The notes under the pieces were generated by a model. The model had not been told where the DNA came from. It saw nothing but the letters and a program-made list of their open reading frames with translations, and did no database searches. Position numbers and translations under genes: made by a program. A DNA stretch of 64,000 nt from Chitinophaga agrisoli (lineage in GTDB: Bacteria > Bacteroidota > Bacteroidia > Chitinophagales > Chitinophagaceae): the NCBI RefSeq assembly GCF_008386695.1, contig NZ_VUOC01000003.1, forward strand, positions 358,421-422,420. The letters run 5' to 3'. Below, one piece after another: positions 1-10,138 of the stretch. Positions within the stretch are counted from its first letter, which is position 1. Every line of letters begins with the position of its first letter.

Positions 1-36
1 AAGTATGGTACCAAAAAGGAAAAGGCTAAGAAATAA
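1..36 (+). CDS. rpsL: 30S ribosomal protein S12, C-terminal end (partial)
   Basis: The window opens inside a gene. The first 36 bases encode KYGTKKEKAKK and a TAA stop, which matches the basic tail of S12 (decoding-centre protein of the small subunit). S12 directly before S7 is the standard str-operon order. The rest of the gene lies upstream of the window. The call rests on the short tail and its position. Confidence 0.8.
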   Translation, partial: KYGTKKEKAKK

Positions 37-67
37 TATTAAAACTTAAGTGAAACTTTTCAGATAA

Positions 68-535
68 ATGAGAAAGCAAGCTGCTAAAAAATTACCATTG
101 GCTCCGGATCCCCGGTTTAATGATAAGCTGGTGACCCGTTTCGTGAATAACGTGATGGAGCAAGGAAAGAAGAGCATTGCCTATAAAATATTCTACGATG
201 CGGTAGATAAGGTGAGCCAGATAACCGGCGATAACGGTTACGAGGTTTGGAGAAAGGCGCTGAACAACGTTACGCCTGCTGTAGAAGTAAGAAGCCGTCG
301 TATTGGTGGTGCTACCTTCCAGATCCCTACGGAGGTTCGTCCTGACCGTAAAGTATCCCTGAGCATCAAATGGCTGGTGCGTTATGCAAGTGAAAGGAAC
401 GGTAAGAGCATGGCAGAGAAACTGGCTAACGAGATCGTAGCAGCCGCTAAGGGTGAAGGCGCCGCTTTCAAGAAGAAAGAAGATACGCACCGTATGGCAG
501 AAGCTAACAAAGCTTTCTCCCACTTCAGAGTATAG
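68..535 (+). CDS. rpsG: 30S ribosomal protein S7
   Basis: S7 nucleates assembly of the 3' domain of 16S rRNA and contacts tRNA at the E site. The 155-residue product has the usual family length, the N-terminal RKQAAKK start, the VEVRSRRIGG segment and the conserved RWLV-like element (KWLVRYASER). It lies 31 bp behind the rpsL stop, so the two are surely co-transcribed. Unlike many genomes, fusA does not follow directly: a terminator hairpin begins 26 bp after the stop and a minus-strand operon intervenes. Confidence 0.98.
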   Translation: MRKQAAKKLPLAPDPRFNDKLVTRFVNNVMEQGKKSIAYKIFYDAVDKVSQITGDNGYEVWRKALNNVTPAVEVRSRRIGGATFQIPTEVRPDRKVSLSIKWLVRYASERNGKSMAEKLANEIVAAAKGEGAAFKKKEDTHRMAEANKAFSHFRV

Positions 536-561
536 TAAGCGCAAGCTACAAGATATAAAAC

Positions 562-605
562 AAAAGCTGATCGTTGCAGGTATATGCCGCGATCAGCTTT
601 TTGTT
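562..605 (+). terminator. Rho-independent terminator after rpsG
   Basis: A perfect 12-bp stem (AAAAGCTGATCG at 562-573 with CGATCAGCTTTT at 590-601) closes a 16-nt loop and runs into a T-rich tail. It ends the rpsL-rpsG transcript, so fusA must have its own promoter. Confidence 0.85.
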
Positions 606-657
606 TGGGGTGGTGGGTAGGGTGAGGCGGAGAAGAAATAAGTAAACTACTTAATAC

Positions 658-692
658 AAAAAAGCCCGGAGCTACACGCCCCGGGCTTTTTA
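658..692 (-). terminator. Terminator for the collagen-like protein operon
   Basis: AAAAGCCCGG (660-669) pairs with CCGGGCTTTT (681-690). The A run on the left gives a U tract on the minus strand, directly downstream of the minus-strand gene ending at 709. With the preceding hairpin it separates two convergent transcription units. Confidence 0.8.
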
Positions 693-708
693 ATTTATTC
701 CATCTTCA

Positions 709-3700
709 TCACTTCACATTCACCAGCACCCTTATCTTCCCCTGCCCCTGGCCATCAAACGCTTCCAGGGCCTTGCCGATCACCTGGCCGGGTTTTACCT
801 TATCTATATCCGCCTTCATGGCATGACCGGCCAGGCTGGAGGTGACCAGCAGGTCGCCACGGTGGATGGGGCCATTCTCGCCGCATACTTTAGTGGGTAT
901 TACCCCTACTACGCCCATAGGCACTTTATCAGAAAGATCGGTATCTATATGCTCTTCGGTTAACAGCACACCGGGTCTGGTAGCGTATACGCCGGCCACC
1001 AGGGTAGAGTAGGCCCCGGCGGATTTCTCTACGGTGCGGTCTGCGGTGAGGGAGATCACCAGCACATCGCCGGGCTCGTAGGCCGTGGCGCTGCCGGTTA
1101 CATCAAAGGCCTCCGCTACGTCTGCGCCGCTGCTTTGGGTGCCGCCATTAAAGAAGCCACGGCCAGCGGCATTGATACGGGCTACGTTCACGGAGCCGGG
1201 GTTGCCGCTGCGGAAAACGGCAATACTGCCATTGCTGTGTGTTTCTACGGTCAATACCGGGTTGGTATTGCCGGTATTGTAGTTCACGAACCGGCCGGCC
1301 CTGCCATTGCCGAAGTTGGGGATCCAGCCAAAAACGGCGCTGCCGGTACCGTCTGCTGTGGCTTCTACGCCATCTCCGGTGTTGGAGGCGTTGGCGGTAA
1401 TACCATTACCATTACCATCTGCAATGGCAATCAGGGCAGGGCCGTTACCTGCGGGGTTAGAGGCATGGAACAGGCCTGCAAAGCCGCCAGTGCCAGAGGA
1501 GATACCATAAATACCGGCAGTGCCAAAGTTGGCGAACTGGGAGTTCACTTCGCCCCTTACGGCGGCGGAGGTGCCAGTTACCTTATCTACCTTAAAGTTA
1601 CCCGCAATGCCATTGCCTATGGTGGTCACGGTGATCACATCGCTGGTATTGGATTCATTAAAGATATTGAAGCGGCCCGCCCTGCCGGTGGCAAAGCTGG
1701 GCACCCAGGCATACAGGGCGTTACCTGCGCCGTCAATATTGGCTTCTACGGCGTTACCGTCTTTACTGGCGTTGGCGGTGATGGCATTGCCGTTACCATC
1801 GTTGATGGATACCAGGGAGGGGCCGTTGCCGCTGGGGTTGGAGGCATGGAACAGGCCTGCAAATCCGCCGGTGCCGGAAGATATACCAAAGATACCGGCT
1901 GCGCCAAAGTTGCCGAAGATGGTCTTTACTTCTCCGCGCACGGCAGCAGCTACGCTGTTGTTGTTATTTACCAGGAAAGAGGCGGCATTGCCCTGGGTAT
2001 TATCCGGGATATTGCCGTTACCGTTGGTCTCCACTTCCAGGGTGTTACCCATCGTATTGGTGTTGTTGAAGTTCTCAAAACGCCCGGCGCGGCCGGTACT
2101 GTTATTTAAGCCTATCTGGCCCAACACGCCAATGGCGGTGCCGGTGGTGTTGGTGGCCACAAAACCACGTACGCCATATCCGCCACCGTCATTACGGCCT
2201 ACCACAGCGCCGGCAATATCGCTGGTGGTGCGGCCTACCACGGCTTCGCCCCCGCCGTTATTGTCGCCTACCACACCGGCAGAGGTTTGTGCGCTGGTAA
2301 TGCCCTGTACGCCAAAGCCCGCGCTGGTGCTGCTACGCACGCCCGCGCCATTACCGGTGGTGCTTACGTTTACCACGGTACCATTGCCTACAGTGTTAAC
2401 AACGAGCGCATTATTGTTATTGGCGTTGTTGAAGATGGATATATTAGCCGGGATCCCGTTATTGGAAGTGGCGTTTAGGCCAGTGCCTGTATTACTGTTG
2501 GCATACACGCCGTAACCGTTAGCGGTGGAGTTACCATATACGCCCAGGCCATTGGGGGTAGTGCCGTACACCCCCCAGCCGCTGCCGTTCTGGGAGCCAT
2601 ATACGCCTACGCCTAAACCGCCGGCGCCATTGTTGATACCGCGTACCGCGGCGGAGAAACCACCGGGGGAGGTAGAACTGACGATACCCCTGATAGCGGC
2701 GATGTTGGAGGTGGTGGTATTGTTAACGCCTTCCAGGGAAGTGCCGTCACCGTTGTTGGTGATGGAAAACAGGGTGGCTGCATTATTTTCTGCCGCGGTA
2801 TAAGGCAGGGTGAAACCGCCACCACCGCCACCGGTGTTATCTGCGCCCGGCGTCCAGTTGGCGCCGTCAAATTTTAGTACTTGTCCGGCTACGGGGGCCA
2901 CATTGGCTACAGGGTGGGTCTGTATCTTAGCCACTACGGGGTCTGGATAGGTGCCGCTAAGGTCACCGCCTGCGGGAGCGCTGTTAATGCTGCCCGCTGG
3001 TCCGGCGGGTCCCTGGGGGCCTGCGGGCCCGCTAGGTCCGGCTGGTCCTGCAGCTCCCACCGGTCCTATAGGTCCGGCCGGGCCGTTAGCGCCTATATCG
3101 CCTTTGGGGCCGGCAGGCCCTGCAGGTCCTGATGGTCCGGCCGGGCCGGGTATACCGGGCAAACCTGAGAGGCCGGTGGGGCCGGTGTCGCCTTGATCGC
3201 CTTTAGGGCCGGCAACACCAGCGGGTCCTGCTGGTCCTGCATCTCCTTTACTGCCAGCGGGTCCTGCTGGTCCTATCGGTCCAGCTGGTCCGGCGGGGCC
3301 TGCATCACCTTTGGCGCCGGCAGGTCCGGTAGGGCCTGTGGGCCCCTGGGGACCAGGGGTGCTGTTGGCGGCATACAGGGCAAAGGGTACGCTTTTTAAC
3401 GGGGTAGTGCCCAGTGTTTCATAGTTATTGTTGCCAATGGCGGTTTCCACTTTCAGGTATTGGTTGGCGTTTGCCCAGGGCACCGCGGCAAATGTGCCGG
3501 TAGTTGCTGTGCCATTGCCTATCTGCAGGGTAAAGAGGCCCAGCTGGTTGGTGGTAACGCTATGGGTTTCCTGGTACTGTACGGGGCCATTGGCGGCGCC
3601 TCCGAGAATGCTGATCCGCACATTTACGGCCTGGTTTGCCAGCATGGTACCATTGGTGTTACGGGCAACGGCCTGGTAATTAATGCCATTCAGCCCGCTT

Positions 3701-3768
3701 TGTGCGTGCAGGCTGGCGGCGGCCGTCAGCAGCAATAGGGTAAGGGTAAAAGCATATATTTTCTGCAT
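709..3768 (-). CDS. Large exported collagen-like (Gly-X-Y) repeat protein
   Basis: The 1,019-residue product has a signal peptide (cleavage near HAQ, residue 23), a small N-terminal domain (about 28-135), a collagen-like stretch of Gly-X-Y triplets rich in GPAGPAG and GPKGD (about 139-259), and a [11 protein letters not shown] linker of the kind seen before tail-fibre-like domains. A long Gly/Asn-rich region follows, containing two homologous units of about 127 residues that each begin AAVRGEV. The C-terminal domain (about 930-1019) has the ADVAEAF and EPGDVLVIS segments. Such proteins are taken to be surface fibres or adhesins; the function here is inferred. I see no clear T9SS type A tail at the end ([10 protein letters not shown]). 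It is the last gene of a minus-strand operon with porV. Confidence 0.8.
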   Translation of the reverse strand: MQKIYAFTLTLLLLTAAASLHAQSGLNGINYQAVARNTNGTMLANQAVNVRISILGGAANGPVQYQETHSVTTNQLGLFTLQIGNGTATTGTFAAVPWANANQYLKVETAIGNNNYETLGTTPLKSVPFALYAANSTPGPQGPTGPTGPAGAKGDAGPAGPAGPIGPAGPAGSKGDAGPAGPAGVAGPKGDQGDTGPTGLSGLPGIPGPAGPSGPAGPAGPKGDIGANGPAGPIGPVGAAGPAGPSGPAGPQGPAGPAGSINSAPAGGDLSGTYPDPVVAKIQTHPVANVAPVAGQVLKFDGANWTPGADNTGGGGGGFTLPYTAAENNAATLFSITNNGDGTSLEGVNNTTTSNIAAIRGIVSSTSPGGFSAAVRGINNGAGGLGVGVYGSQNGSGWGVYGTTPNGLGVYGNSTANGYGVYANSNTGTGLNATSNNGIPANISIFNNANNNNALVVNTVGNGTVVNVSTTGNGAGVRSSTSAGFGVQGITSAQTSAGVVGDNNGGGEAVVGRTTSDIAGAVVGRNDGGGYGVRGFVATNTTGTAIGVLGQIGLNNSTGRAGRFENFNNTNTMGNTLEVETNGNGNIPDNTQGNAASFLVNNNNSVAAAVRGEVKTIFGNFGAAGIFGISSGTGGFAGLFHASNPSGNGPSLVSINDGNGNAITANASKDGNAVEANIDGAGNALYAWVPSFATGRAGRFNIFNESNTSDVITVTTIGNGIAGNFKVDKVTGTSAAVRGEVNSQFANFGTAGIYGISSGTGGFAGLFHASNPAGNGPALIAIADGNGNGITANASNTGDGVEATADGTGSAVFGWIPNFGNGRAGRFVNYNTGNTNPVLTVETHSNGSIAVFRSGNPGSVNVARINAAGRGFFNGGTQSSGADVAEAFDVTGSATAYEPGDVLVISLTADRTVEKSAGAYSTLVAGVYATRPGVLLTEEHIDTDLSDKVPMGVVGVIPTKVCGENGPIHRGDLLVTSSLAGHAMKADIDKVKPGQVIGKALEAFDGQGQGKIRVLVNVK

Positions 3769-3779
3769 GAATGTACTTT

Positions 3780-4124
3780 TTAGTGTTGTTGAGAGATCTG
3801 GGGCTTTACGTTCTTAACAGGCGGCAATGCGCTTGTTGCCTCGGCGGAGGAGAGACCGGAAGGCAGCTTTTGCCCGCCTGCCGGGGCTTGCCGCAGGCTC
3901 ATACGGCGGGTGTTATTGACCGCCGGCGCCGGCCGGTAATTGGTGAAGATCAGGTTTTTGGTGCTGGTGGCAGTAGCCCGCGGATCAGGGGCGGGCGCTG
4001 GTTTTTTCATGGCGGATATGTCCTGCTGAAAGGAAGGGAATAACACGTCCCTGCTGCGCTGCTGGGCGCTGGCGGCCGTAATGGCTGCCGTCAACATAAA
4101 AAGGAGTAAACACAATGATTTCAT
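3780..4124 (-). CDS. Small exported protein of unknown function
   Basis: The 114-residue product starts with a good signal peptide ([20 protein letters not shown], then QQRSRD). The mature part is about 92 residues, Pro/Ala/Lys-rich, without Cys and without a domain I recognise. The start at 4124 was chosen because the signal peptide begins there; longer in-frame extensions overlap porV. It lies 31 bp after porV and 11 bp before the collagen-like gene, so it is probably co-expressed and may be a periplasmic partner or cargo. Confidence 0.6.
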   Translation of the reverse strand: MKSLCLLLFMLTAAITAASAQQRSRDVLFPSFQQDISAMKKPAPAPDPRATATSTKNLIFTNYRPAPAVNNTRRMSLRQAPAGGQKLPSGLSSAEATSALPPVKNVKPQISQQH

Positions 4125-4155
4125 CTGTAGTGGTTTTATGCTTTGTAGGATGATT

Positions 4156-5304
4156 TTATTTTGAATGGGTGTATACGAGCGAAAGCTGCAGGCTGCTGCG
4201 CTGCAATACGCCGGTGGTGGGCATGCGGTAGGCGGCGTCCAGTTCCAGTGAATTGACGCGTACCCCCACGCCTGCGCTGAAATGCTGGCGGAAGCCTTTA
4301 TTGGGATGTTCGTAGAAATAACCGGCACGGGCAAAGAACTGGTGCTGGTAGGTGTATTCCAGTCCGCCGGCCAGGGTAAACTCCCGCAGCTCTTCCTGGA
4401 AGCCGCCCGGCGCATCCGCAAAAGAACTGAAGATGGCTGAGGCCACGCCCCGGTCAGGATCTTTGCCCTTTAGGATCACATTCGTGGGCTGCCCATTGGC
4501 ATCCAGTTGGTAAATAGGAGGGGTGGGTACCAGCAGCTTACAGATGTCTGCTACTACGGTAAATTGGTGGTCTTCCGTATTTACAAAGGAGTAGCCGCCG
4601 CCTATGCGCAGGTTCATGGGCAGAAAGGTGCGGCGGGTATTATCGTCCGTATACTGGAGGCGGGAGCCGATGTTGGTGAAGCTGATGCCCCAGCAATAGC
4701 GGTTGCCAAAATCCAGGTTGTTCACTTTGTCCTGGAAGTACAGGCTTATATCGCCGGCTACGGCGTTAGCGGGTTTTTGCTGCAGGCCATTATAAGTGCC
4801 CTGTCCCAGCTGGCTGCGGATATAGCGCAGGGATACTGCCAATGACAGCCGGCGGCTCAGCTTACGGGCATAAGCGGCGTCTATGGCGTATTCGATGGCG
4901 TGGTACTGCTGCAGCATCATGCCGTTCTCGTCCCGGAAGGTAATATCGCCATGATCGAAATACTTCATGGAAATACCGGCGCCTTCGTTCTCGCTGAAAT
5001 TTTTGAAGGCGGACATATACCCCATATGGGTCTTATGATCGTTTACGGTATACATCCAGGGGGAGTAGGAGGCGCTTACGCCCCAGTCGCCGGCAAATAC
5101 GATCTTGGCGGCGTTGCCAAACAGGTCGTTTGAGTTAGGCTCCAGGCCGGTAATAGCGTCGCCCAGGGCGCCGCTGCGGGCATCCGGGTTCACCAGCAGG
5201 AAAGCGGCGCCTGCATTGACCGGCTTTTCCTGGTTTTTCTGCGCTGCCAGTGGAAGGGAGGCCAGCAGCAGGCAGGCGGAGAGTAGGGTAAAACGGTTCT
5301 GCAT
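4156..5304 (-). CDS. porV: T9SS outer-membrane protein PorV (LptO)
   Basis: PorV is the outer-membrane beta-barrel shuttle of the type IX secretion system: it carries cargo from the translocon to the attachment complex. The 382-residue product has a signal peptide (ending LPLAAQ) followed by the family hallmark near the mature N-terminus (NAGAAFLLVNPDARSGALGD). Alternating aromatic/hydrophobic strands then run to the end, as in a FadL-like barrel. The length fits the family (about 380-400). The gene 10 bp upstream encodes a protein with a T9SS sorting tail, so cargo and shuttle are in one operon. PorQ is the main alternative, but the N-terminal motif and length favour PorV. Confidence 0.9.
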   Translation of the reverse strand: MQNRFTLLSACLLLASLPLAAQKNQEKPVNAGAAFLLVNPDARSGALGDAITGLEPNSNDLFGNAAKIVFAGDWGVSASYSPWMYTVNDHKTHMGYMSAFKNFSENEGAGISMKYFDHGDITFRDENGMMLQQYHAIEYAIDAAYARKLSRRLSLAVSLRYIRSQLGQGTYNGLQQKPANAVAGDISLYFQDKVNNLDFGNRYCWGISFTNIGSRLQYTDDNTRRTFLPMNLRIGGGYSFVNTEDHQFTVVADICKLLVPTPPIYQLDANGQPTNVILKGKDPDRGVASAIFSSFADAPGGFQEELREFTLAGGLEYTYQHQFFARAGYFYEHPNKGFRQHFSAGVGVRVNSLELDAAYRMPTTGVLQRSSLQLSLVYTHSK

Positions 5305-5314
5305 GTTGCGTGGT

Positions 5315-5821
5315 TTATTGGATGATCAGTTTTTCAAAGAATACTTTTCCGTTGATGTTCAGCATAACGGTATACACCCCCGCGGCAAAGCGGTTTACGG
5401 GGACGGCGATGATCACCTGGCCGGGGCCGTATTGCTGGAACTGCTGGTACATTTGCTGACCGGCGCTGTTGATCAACCGGAAAAGCACGCCGGAGGCGGT
5501 CAGCAGCTCAAACTGCACCTTTACGGTGGTAGCTGCCGGGTTGGGGAACAGGATGTAGTTCTTTATGGGATCGGCGCCGGGATCCAGCGGGGGCAGCTCC
5601 GGTTGATGGAAGCCCTGGGCCAGCAGGGTAGTACCGGCACTAAAAGTGGTGATGACGGGCTCGCCTACCGTGTACTGGATCAGGATGTTGCCGGCCAGGC
5701 CGCTACCGCCGATACTGGCGGTCACCTGCCGCTGCAGCACCAGCTGGGCCTGCGCCTTTTGCTGGCACAACCCTGTCAGTAACGCGGGGAGTAACAAGTA
5801 GTAAATAAACTTCATGTGCAT
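5315..5821 (-). CDS. Small T9SS cargo protein with C-terminal sorting domain
   Basis: The 168-residue product has a signal peptide (ending KAQAQ) and a short middle part with the VGEPVITT...AQGFHQP pattern common in Bacteroidota secreted proteins. A C-terminal domain of about 85 residues fits a T9SS type A sorting signal: YILFPNPA, then strands, then FAAGVYTVMLNINGK and a KLIIQ end. The protein is little more than a signal peptide plus sorting tail. The start may be the second Met (5815), which gives a tighter signal peptide. It is the first gene of the operon with porV. Confidence 0.75.
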   Translation of the reverse strand: MHMKFIYYLLLPALLTGLCQQKAQAQLVLQRQVTASIGGSGLAGNILIQYTVGEPVITTFSAGTTLLAQGFHQPELPPLDPGADPIKNYILFPNPAATTVKVQFELLTASGVLFRLINSAGQQMYQQFQQYGPGQVIIAVPVNRFAAGVYTVMLNINGKVFFEKLIIQ

Positions 5822-6349
5822 ATTGGTTTAAGTAGATGGTGTCAAACCGGATAAACAATAGCATTGCCACCAGAGACCGGGAAGGTCAATGGCATAGGCA
5901 GTACAAGGGGCTTATAGCCCGCAACAGGGAAAGGGATCACATTAACCGGGGGAGAGTAATAATGGCTCCATAGGAAAATGGTTTATAGGTAAACAATAAC
6001 AATACTGCTCAATCATGTTATACCATGCTTTAGGGGTGATTGCCTTTCTCTGGGATTACGTTATTAACTTCACACGACTTCGGGGAACATCATGCAAAAA
6101 TTACTCAAAAGCCATTGATAGCCAACAGGCAGTTACTGTCTGGCCTGTTTAACAGCGTATCCGGCAGAAAGCGTGCAATAAATGGTTTATACTTCTTTAT
6201 TTATATTTTTATTTATAATGTATGTAGGGGTTCCAGAGGGGATAATGCGGAAATAACATTTTGACAATACGCCATGGTTTTATTTATTATTAAAAAAGGA
6301 TTACCTTTGCCCCCCAAATTAGCATTTATTATACAGTCATTTTAATACT
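5822..6349. other. Intergenic region between the porV operon and fusA
   Basis: These 528 bp separate divergent units. Apart from the fusA promoter near the right end I see no conserved element. A plus-strand frame of 74 codons at 6040-6264 shows no recognisable protein. The segment around 6190-6300 is very AT-rich. No clear minus-strand promoter for the porV operon was found. Confidence 0.5.
6278..6309 (+). promoter_or_regulatory. fusA promoter
   Basis: The -7 element TACCTTTG (6302-6309) is a full match to the Bacteroidota consensus TAnnTTTG. A T-rich -33 element (TTTT, 6278-6281) lies 20 nt upstream. The context GGATTACCTTTGCCC then CCAAATT is shared almost exactly with the rpsJ promoter at 11,817-11,848. 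Confidence 0.75.
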
Positions 6350-8497
6350 ATGGCAGACTTAAGATTTCAAAGGAACTTTGGTATTGCGGCGCACATTGAT
6401 GCGGGTAAAACCACTACCACAGAGCGTATCCTGTATTATACAGGTAAGACCCACAAAATAGGTGAGGTACACGAAGGTGCTGCCACCATGGACTGGATGG
6501 CACAGGAGCAGGAAAGAGGTATTACCATTACATCTGCGGCTACTACCTGTTTCTGGAACTTCCCTACGCTGCAAGGTAAAGCTCAGCCTGACACTAAGCA
6601 ATATAAATTCAACATCATCGACACCCCGGGTCACGTGGACTTTACGGTGGAAGTAGAGCGCTCCCTGCGTGTACTGGACGGGCTGGTAGCCCTGTTCTGC
6701 GCCGTATCCGGCGTTGAGCCCCAGTCTGAGACCGTATGGCGCCAGGCTAACCGTTACCGCGTACCCCGTATCGGTTTCGTAAATAAAATGGATCGCTCCG
6801 GTGCTGACTTCCTGAACGTGGTAAAACAGGTGAAGGAAATGCTGGGCGCTAACCCGGTACCCCTGATGCTGCCTATCGGCGCTGAAGATAGCTTCAAAGG
6901 CGTGGTTGACCTGATCACCATGAAAGGCATTATCTGGGACGAAGAAGGTAAAGGCGCTACTTACCAGGAGATCGAGATCCCGGCTGATATGAAAGATGAG
7001 GCTGACGAGTGGAGAGCTAAACTGGTAGAATCCGTTGCAGAATATGATGACAAGCTGATGGAGAAATTCTTCGAAGATCCGAACTCTATCTCTGAGGAAG
7101 AGATCCACGAAGCTATCCGTAAAGCTACTATCGATATCGCTATCATCCCCATGCTGTGCGGTTCTTCCTTCAAGAACAAAGGCGTACAGAAAATGCTGGA
7201 TGCCGTTTGCCGTTACCTGCCTTCTCCGATGGATATCGAAGCGGTAAAAGGTACCAACCCGGACACCGGCGAAGAAATTGAGCGTAAACCAGATGCAAAA
7301 GAGCCTTTCGCAGCCCTGGCGTTCAAGATCGCAACCGATCCGTTCGTAGGCCGTCTGGCATTCTTCCGGGCGTACTCCGGCCGTCTGGACGCAGGTTCTT
7401 ACGTACTGAACACCCGTACCGGCAAGAACGAACGTATCAGCCGTATCATGCAGATGCACGCTAACAAGCAGAACCCGATCGACTTCATCGAAGCTGGCGA
7501 TATCGGCGCTGCTGTTGGTTTTAAAGATATCAAAACAGGCGATACCCTGTGTAACGAGGATAAACCGATCGTACTGGAGTCTATGACCTTCCCTGAGCCG
7601 GTGATCCACATCGCTATCGAGCCTAAAACTCAGGCAGACGTAGATAAGATGGGTATGGCCATTGCCAAACTGGTAGAAGAAGATCCTACCCTGAAGGCAA
7701 AAACGGATGAAGATACCGGCCAGACCATCCTGAGCGGTATGGGTGAGTTGCACCTGGAGATCATCGTGGACCGTATGAAACGCGAGTTCAAGGTAGAAGT
7801 AAACCAGGGTGCGCCCCAGGTTGCTTATAAAGAAGCATTCACTGCTACGGTAGAGCACCGCGAAGTGTACAAGAAACAAACTGGTGGTCGTGGTAAATTC
7901 GCGGACATCCAGATCGAAATAGGCCCTGCTGATGCAGAATGGCTGAAAGAGAACGATGGTAAGAGCTTCCAGTTCGTGAATGATATCTTTGGTGGTTCCA
8001 TTCCGAAGGAGTTCATCCCTGCGGTACAGAAAGGTTTTGAACAGTCCCTGGGTAATGGCGTACTCGCTAACTACCCGCTGGATAACCTGAAAGTTCGTTT
8101 GTTTGATGGTTCCTTCCACGCGGTGGACTCCGACGCCATGTCATTTGAGCTTTGCGCCAAAACCGCTTTCCGCGAGGCTGGCCGCAAATGTAAACCAGTA
8201 CTGCTGGAGCCTATCATGAAAGTAGAAGTAACCACTCCTGACCAGTATATGGGTGATGTTACCGGTGACTTGAACCGTCGTCGTGGTATGCTGGAAGGTA
8301 TGGAATCAAGGGCAGGCGCTCAGGTTATCAAAGCCAAAGTGCCGCTGAGCGAAATGTTTGGTTATGTAACCCAGCTGCGCTCCCTGTCTTCTGGTCGTGC
8401 TACTTCCATCATGGAGTTCTCTCACTACTCTCCTGCGCCTAACAACATTGCTGCTGAAGTAATGGCTAAGGTTAAGGGTAAAGTGAGCGCTGACTGA
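6350..8497 (+). CDS. fusA: Translation elongation factor G
   Basis: EF-G is the ribosomal translocase and also acts in ribosome recycling. The 715-residue product has the GTPase motifs AHIDAGKT (14-21), DTPGH (91-95) and NKMD (145-148), followed by domains II-V and the GELHLEI segment of domain III. Length and order are normal for bacterial EF-G. It has its own promoter and a terminator 23 bp after the stop, so it is a single-gene unit here rather than part of a continuous str operon. Confidence 0.98.
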   Translation: MADLRFQRNFGIAAHIDAGKTTTTERILYYTGKTHKIGEVHEGAATMDWMAQEQERGITITSAATTCFWNFPTLQGKAQPDTKQYKFNIIDTPGHVDFTVEVERSLRVLDGLVALFCAVSGVEPQSETVWRQANRYRVPRIGFVNKMDRSGADFLNVVKQVKEMLGANPVPLMLPIGAEDSFKGVVDLITMKGIIWDEEGKGATYQEIEIPADMKDEADEWRAKLVESVAEYDDKLMEKFFEDPNSISEEEIHEAIRKATIDIAIIPMLCGSSFKNKGVQKMLDAVCRYLPSPMDIEAVKGTNPDTGEEIERKPDAKEPFAALAFKIATDPFVGRLAFFRAYSGRLDAGSYVLNTRTGKNERISRIMQMHANKQNPIDFIEAGDIGAAVGFKDIKTGDTLCNEDKPIVLESMTFPEPVIHIAIEPKTQADVDKMGMAIAKLVEEDPTLKAKTDEDTGQTILSGMGELHLEIIVDRMKREFKVEVNQGAPQVAYKEAFTATVEHREVYKKQTGGRGKFADIQIEIGPADAEWLKENDGKSFQFVNDIFGGSIPKEFIPAVQKGFEQSLGNGVLANYPLDNLKVRLFDGSFHAVDSDAMSFELCAKTAFREAGRKCKPVLLEPIMKVEVTTPDQYMGDVTGDLNRRRGMLEGMESRAGAQVIKAKVPLSEMFGYVTQLRSLSSGRATSIMEFSHYSPAPNNIAAEVMAKVKGKVSAD

Positions 8498-8519
8498 TAA
8501 TTAGCTTTCTAAGCATAAA

Positions 8520-8551
8520 GAAACCCCGGTGTAGTGATACGCCGGGGTTTC
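8520..8551. terminator. Bidirectional terminator between fusA and the sugar dehydrogenase
   Basis: GAAACCCCGG pairs with CCGGGGTTTC across an 11-12 nt loop. It lies between two convergent genes and can serve both. Confidence 0.8.
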
Positions 8552-8616
8552 GTGTTTTGGGGCCTGGCACAGATAATGCCGGCGCCAGGTTTATTTTGTG
8601 CCGGAGTTGGAATTCC

Positions 8617-9735
8617 CTAATCCAGGCTGCTGATCTCTATCACTTTATCATTATTACCGCCATTGCTGGTGCAGAGATACACCCGTCCGGCAGGAGACAC
8701 GCATACATCCCGCAGGCGGCCAAAAGCATTGGAGAACCAGGTGCGGGCATTGGTAACGGACTGTCCATCCTGCGAGAGCTGCAGCTGGTACAGCCGCTGT
8801 GCCTTGAGGGTGGCTACCAGCAGCGAGTTGCCCCACTGGGATATACGGTCGTGGTTATAATAGTCCATACCGGAGGTGGCCACGGTGCTGCTGCCGGATG
8901 ACCAGATAGGGGAGCGTACGTTCTGCTGCGTACAGAAAGCCGTCTCTCCCGCCTCGTCACAGGGGCCGTTCACCGCCGGCCAGCCATAATTGCGCTGCCG
9001 TTCTATGATATTTACCTCATCTTCAATATTAGGCCCATGTTCTGCCGCATATAATTTGCCGTTTGCCAGCACCAACCCTTGCTGGTTGCGGTGGCCATAA
9101 CTCCATAGCGGGTTGTTGGGGAGCGGATTATCGCCGGGAATGCTGCCATCCAGGTTAATGCGCAGCACTTTGCCATTTGGGACGGCGGTATTCTGGGCGT
9201 GCTGGGAGTTACTGGCGTCGCCGGTGGTGATCAGCAACTTATTGTCTGGCGTGATCAGCAGGCGGGAGCCGTTATGGATGCCGGAGGCATTGATATTGTC
9301 CAGCAGGATCTGCGGACTGGCCAATGTATTGTTGGCGTAGGAATACCGCACTACTTTTTCGCGGTAGGCGCCTCCGTTTTCATAATTGTATACCAGGTAT
9401 ACATAGGGCTGCTGCGGAAAATCCGGGTGCAGGGTCATGCCCAGCAGGCCGCCTTCTCCGTTGCTGGTAACATCGGGGATGGTAAGCAGGGGTATTAGTT
9501 CCCCGGTCCGGGGCTCAATGCGGCTTACACGCCCGTCCCGTTCTGTCATCCAGATATGATCATCCGGTCCCCAGAGGATCTCCCAGGGGAAATTAAGCTG
9601 TGCCGCTACCGTGCGTACGCTATCTGCCGGCCAATCTTCCTCTTCGTCTTCCGGTGGCCGGGAATCTTTTGAGCAGGTAATGCTAACGATGCCTGCACCC
9701 AGCAGGCATAAGATCAGAATTAAGGGTGTTTTCAT
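8617..9735 (-). CDS. PQQ-type sorbosone/aldose sugar dehydrogenase, lipoprotein
   Basis: The 372-residue product looks like a six-bladed soluble glucose/sorbosone dehydrogenase (GDSH family), which oxidises aldoses with PQQ in the periplasm. Family signs are LNFPWEILWGPDDHIWMTERDGR near the N-terminus, GEGGLLGMTLHPDFP, NHN-like GIHNGSRLLI, the YGHRNQQGL motif and AEHGP. The start at 9735 was chosen because a lipoprotein signal begins there (MKTPLILILCLLGAGIVSITC, lipid Cys at about 21); upstream codons are not protein-like. No PQQ synthesis genes are in the window. It is one of two genes inserted between fusA and rpsJ. Confidence 0.85.
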   Translation of the reverse strand: MKTPLILILCLLGAGIVSITCSKDSRPPEDEEEDWPADSVRTVAAQLNFPWEILWGPDDHIWMTERDGRVSRIEPRTGELIPLLTIPDVTSNGEGGLLGMTLHPDFPQQPYVYLVYNYENGGAYREKVVRYSYANNTLASPQILLDNINASGIHNGSRLLITPDNKLLITTGDASNSQHAQNTAVPNGKVLRINLDGSIPGDNPLPNNPLWSYGHRNQQGLVLANGKLYAAEHGPNIEDEVNIIERQRNYGWPAVNGPCDEAGETAFCTQQNVRSPIWSSGSSTVATSGMDYYNHDRISQWGNSLLVATLKAQRLYQLQLSQDGQSVTNARTWFSNAFGRLRDVCVSPAGRVYLCTSNGGNNDKVIEISSLD

Positions 9736-10138
9736 GCTGATAATGGTTTTGATCTTTCTGGTGGAATGTATCCGCCGCGCCGCTGGCTGCCGGTTTGTGC
9801 TGATGAGGTGGGGCTTAAGATAATGGCCGTGGCAACCTGTGGCGGGCTCCAAACAAGTTGAGCCTATCGTCTGTTATATAACGTAAACTACGGCGCCTAA
9901 GTTATAGGCGGAAGATAAAAAAATTCTACACTGTTCGTCCTATGTTGTTCATTTTCAGTAGATTTGCGCCGTCGTGTGGATAACCCTGGTTTGTAAGGCG
10001 TAGTGCTGAAGTGATCCCCTTATCCCTGCCTGTTGAGTTTTTTCTTTATTGGTGTTGGCGTACTATTTGTGCCGGTTCCATACCGCATTCGAGTATATTT
10101 TTTTGATGGCAAGTATTTCTTAACTAAAAATTCAGGAC
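9736..10138. other. Divergent intergenic region
   Basis: About 400 bp lie between the sugar dehydrogenase (leftward) and the beta-barrel gene (rightward). A possible rightward -7 element TAGATTTG lies at 9959-9966, which would give a leader of about 165 nt. Nothing else is evident. Confidence 0.4.

Noticed and set aside
1135-2515. Long plus-strand frames across the collagen-like gene
   Set aside because: They arise from the Gly/Asn/Ala-rich repeats on the other strand and have no protein character.
6040-6264. 74-codon frame before fusA
   Set aside because: No recognisable motif or clear promoter, and it overlaps the AT-rich region of the fusA promoter.
6359-8119. 586-codon open frame antisense to fusA
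   Set aside because: It mirrors EF-G codon usage, has no recognisable domain and no promoter; the plus-strand gene is certain.
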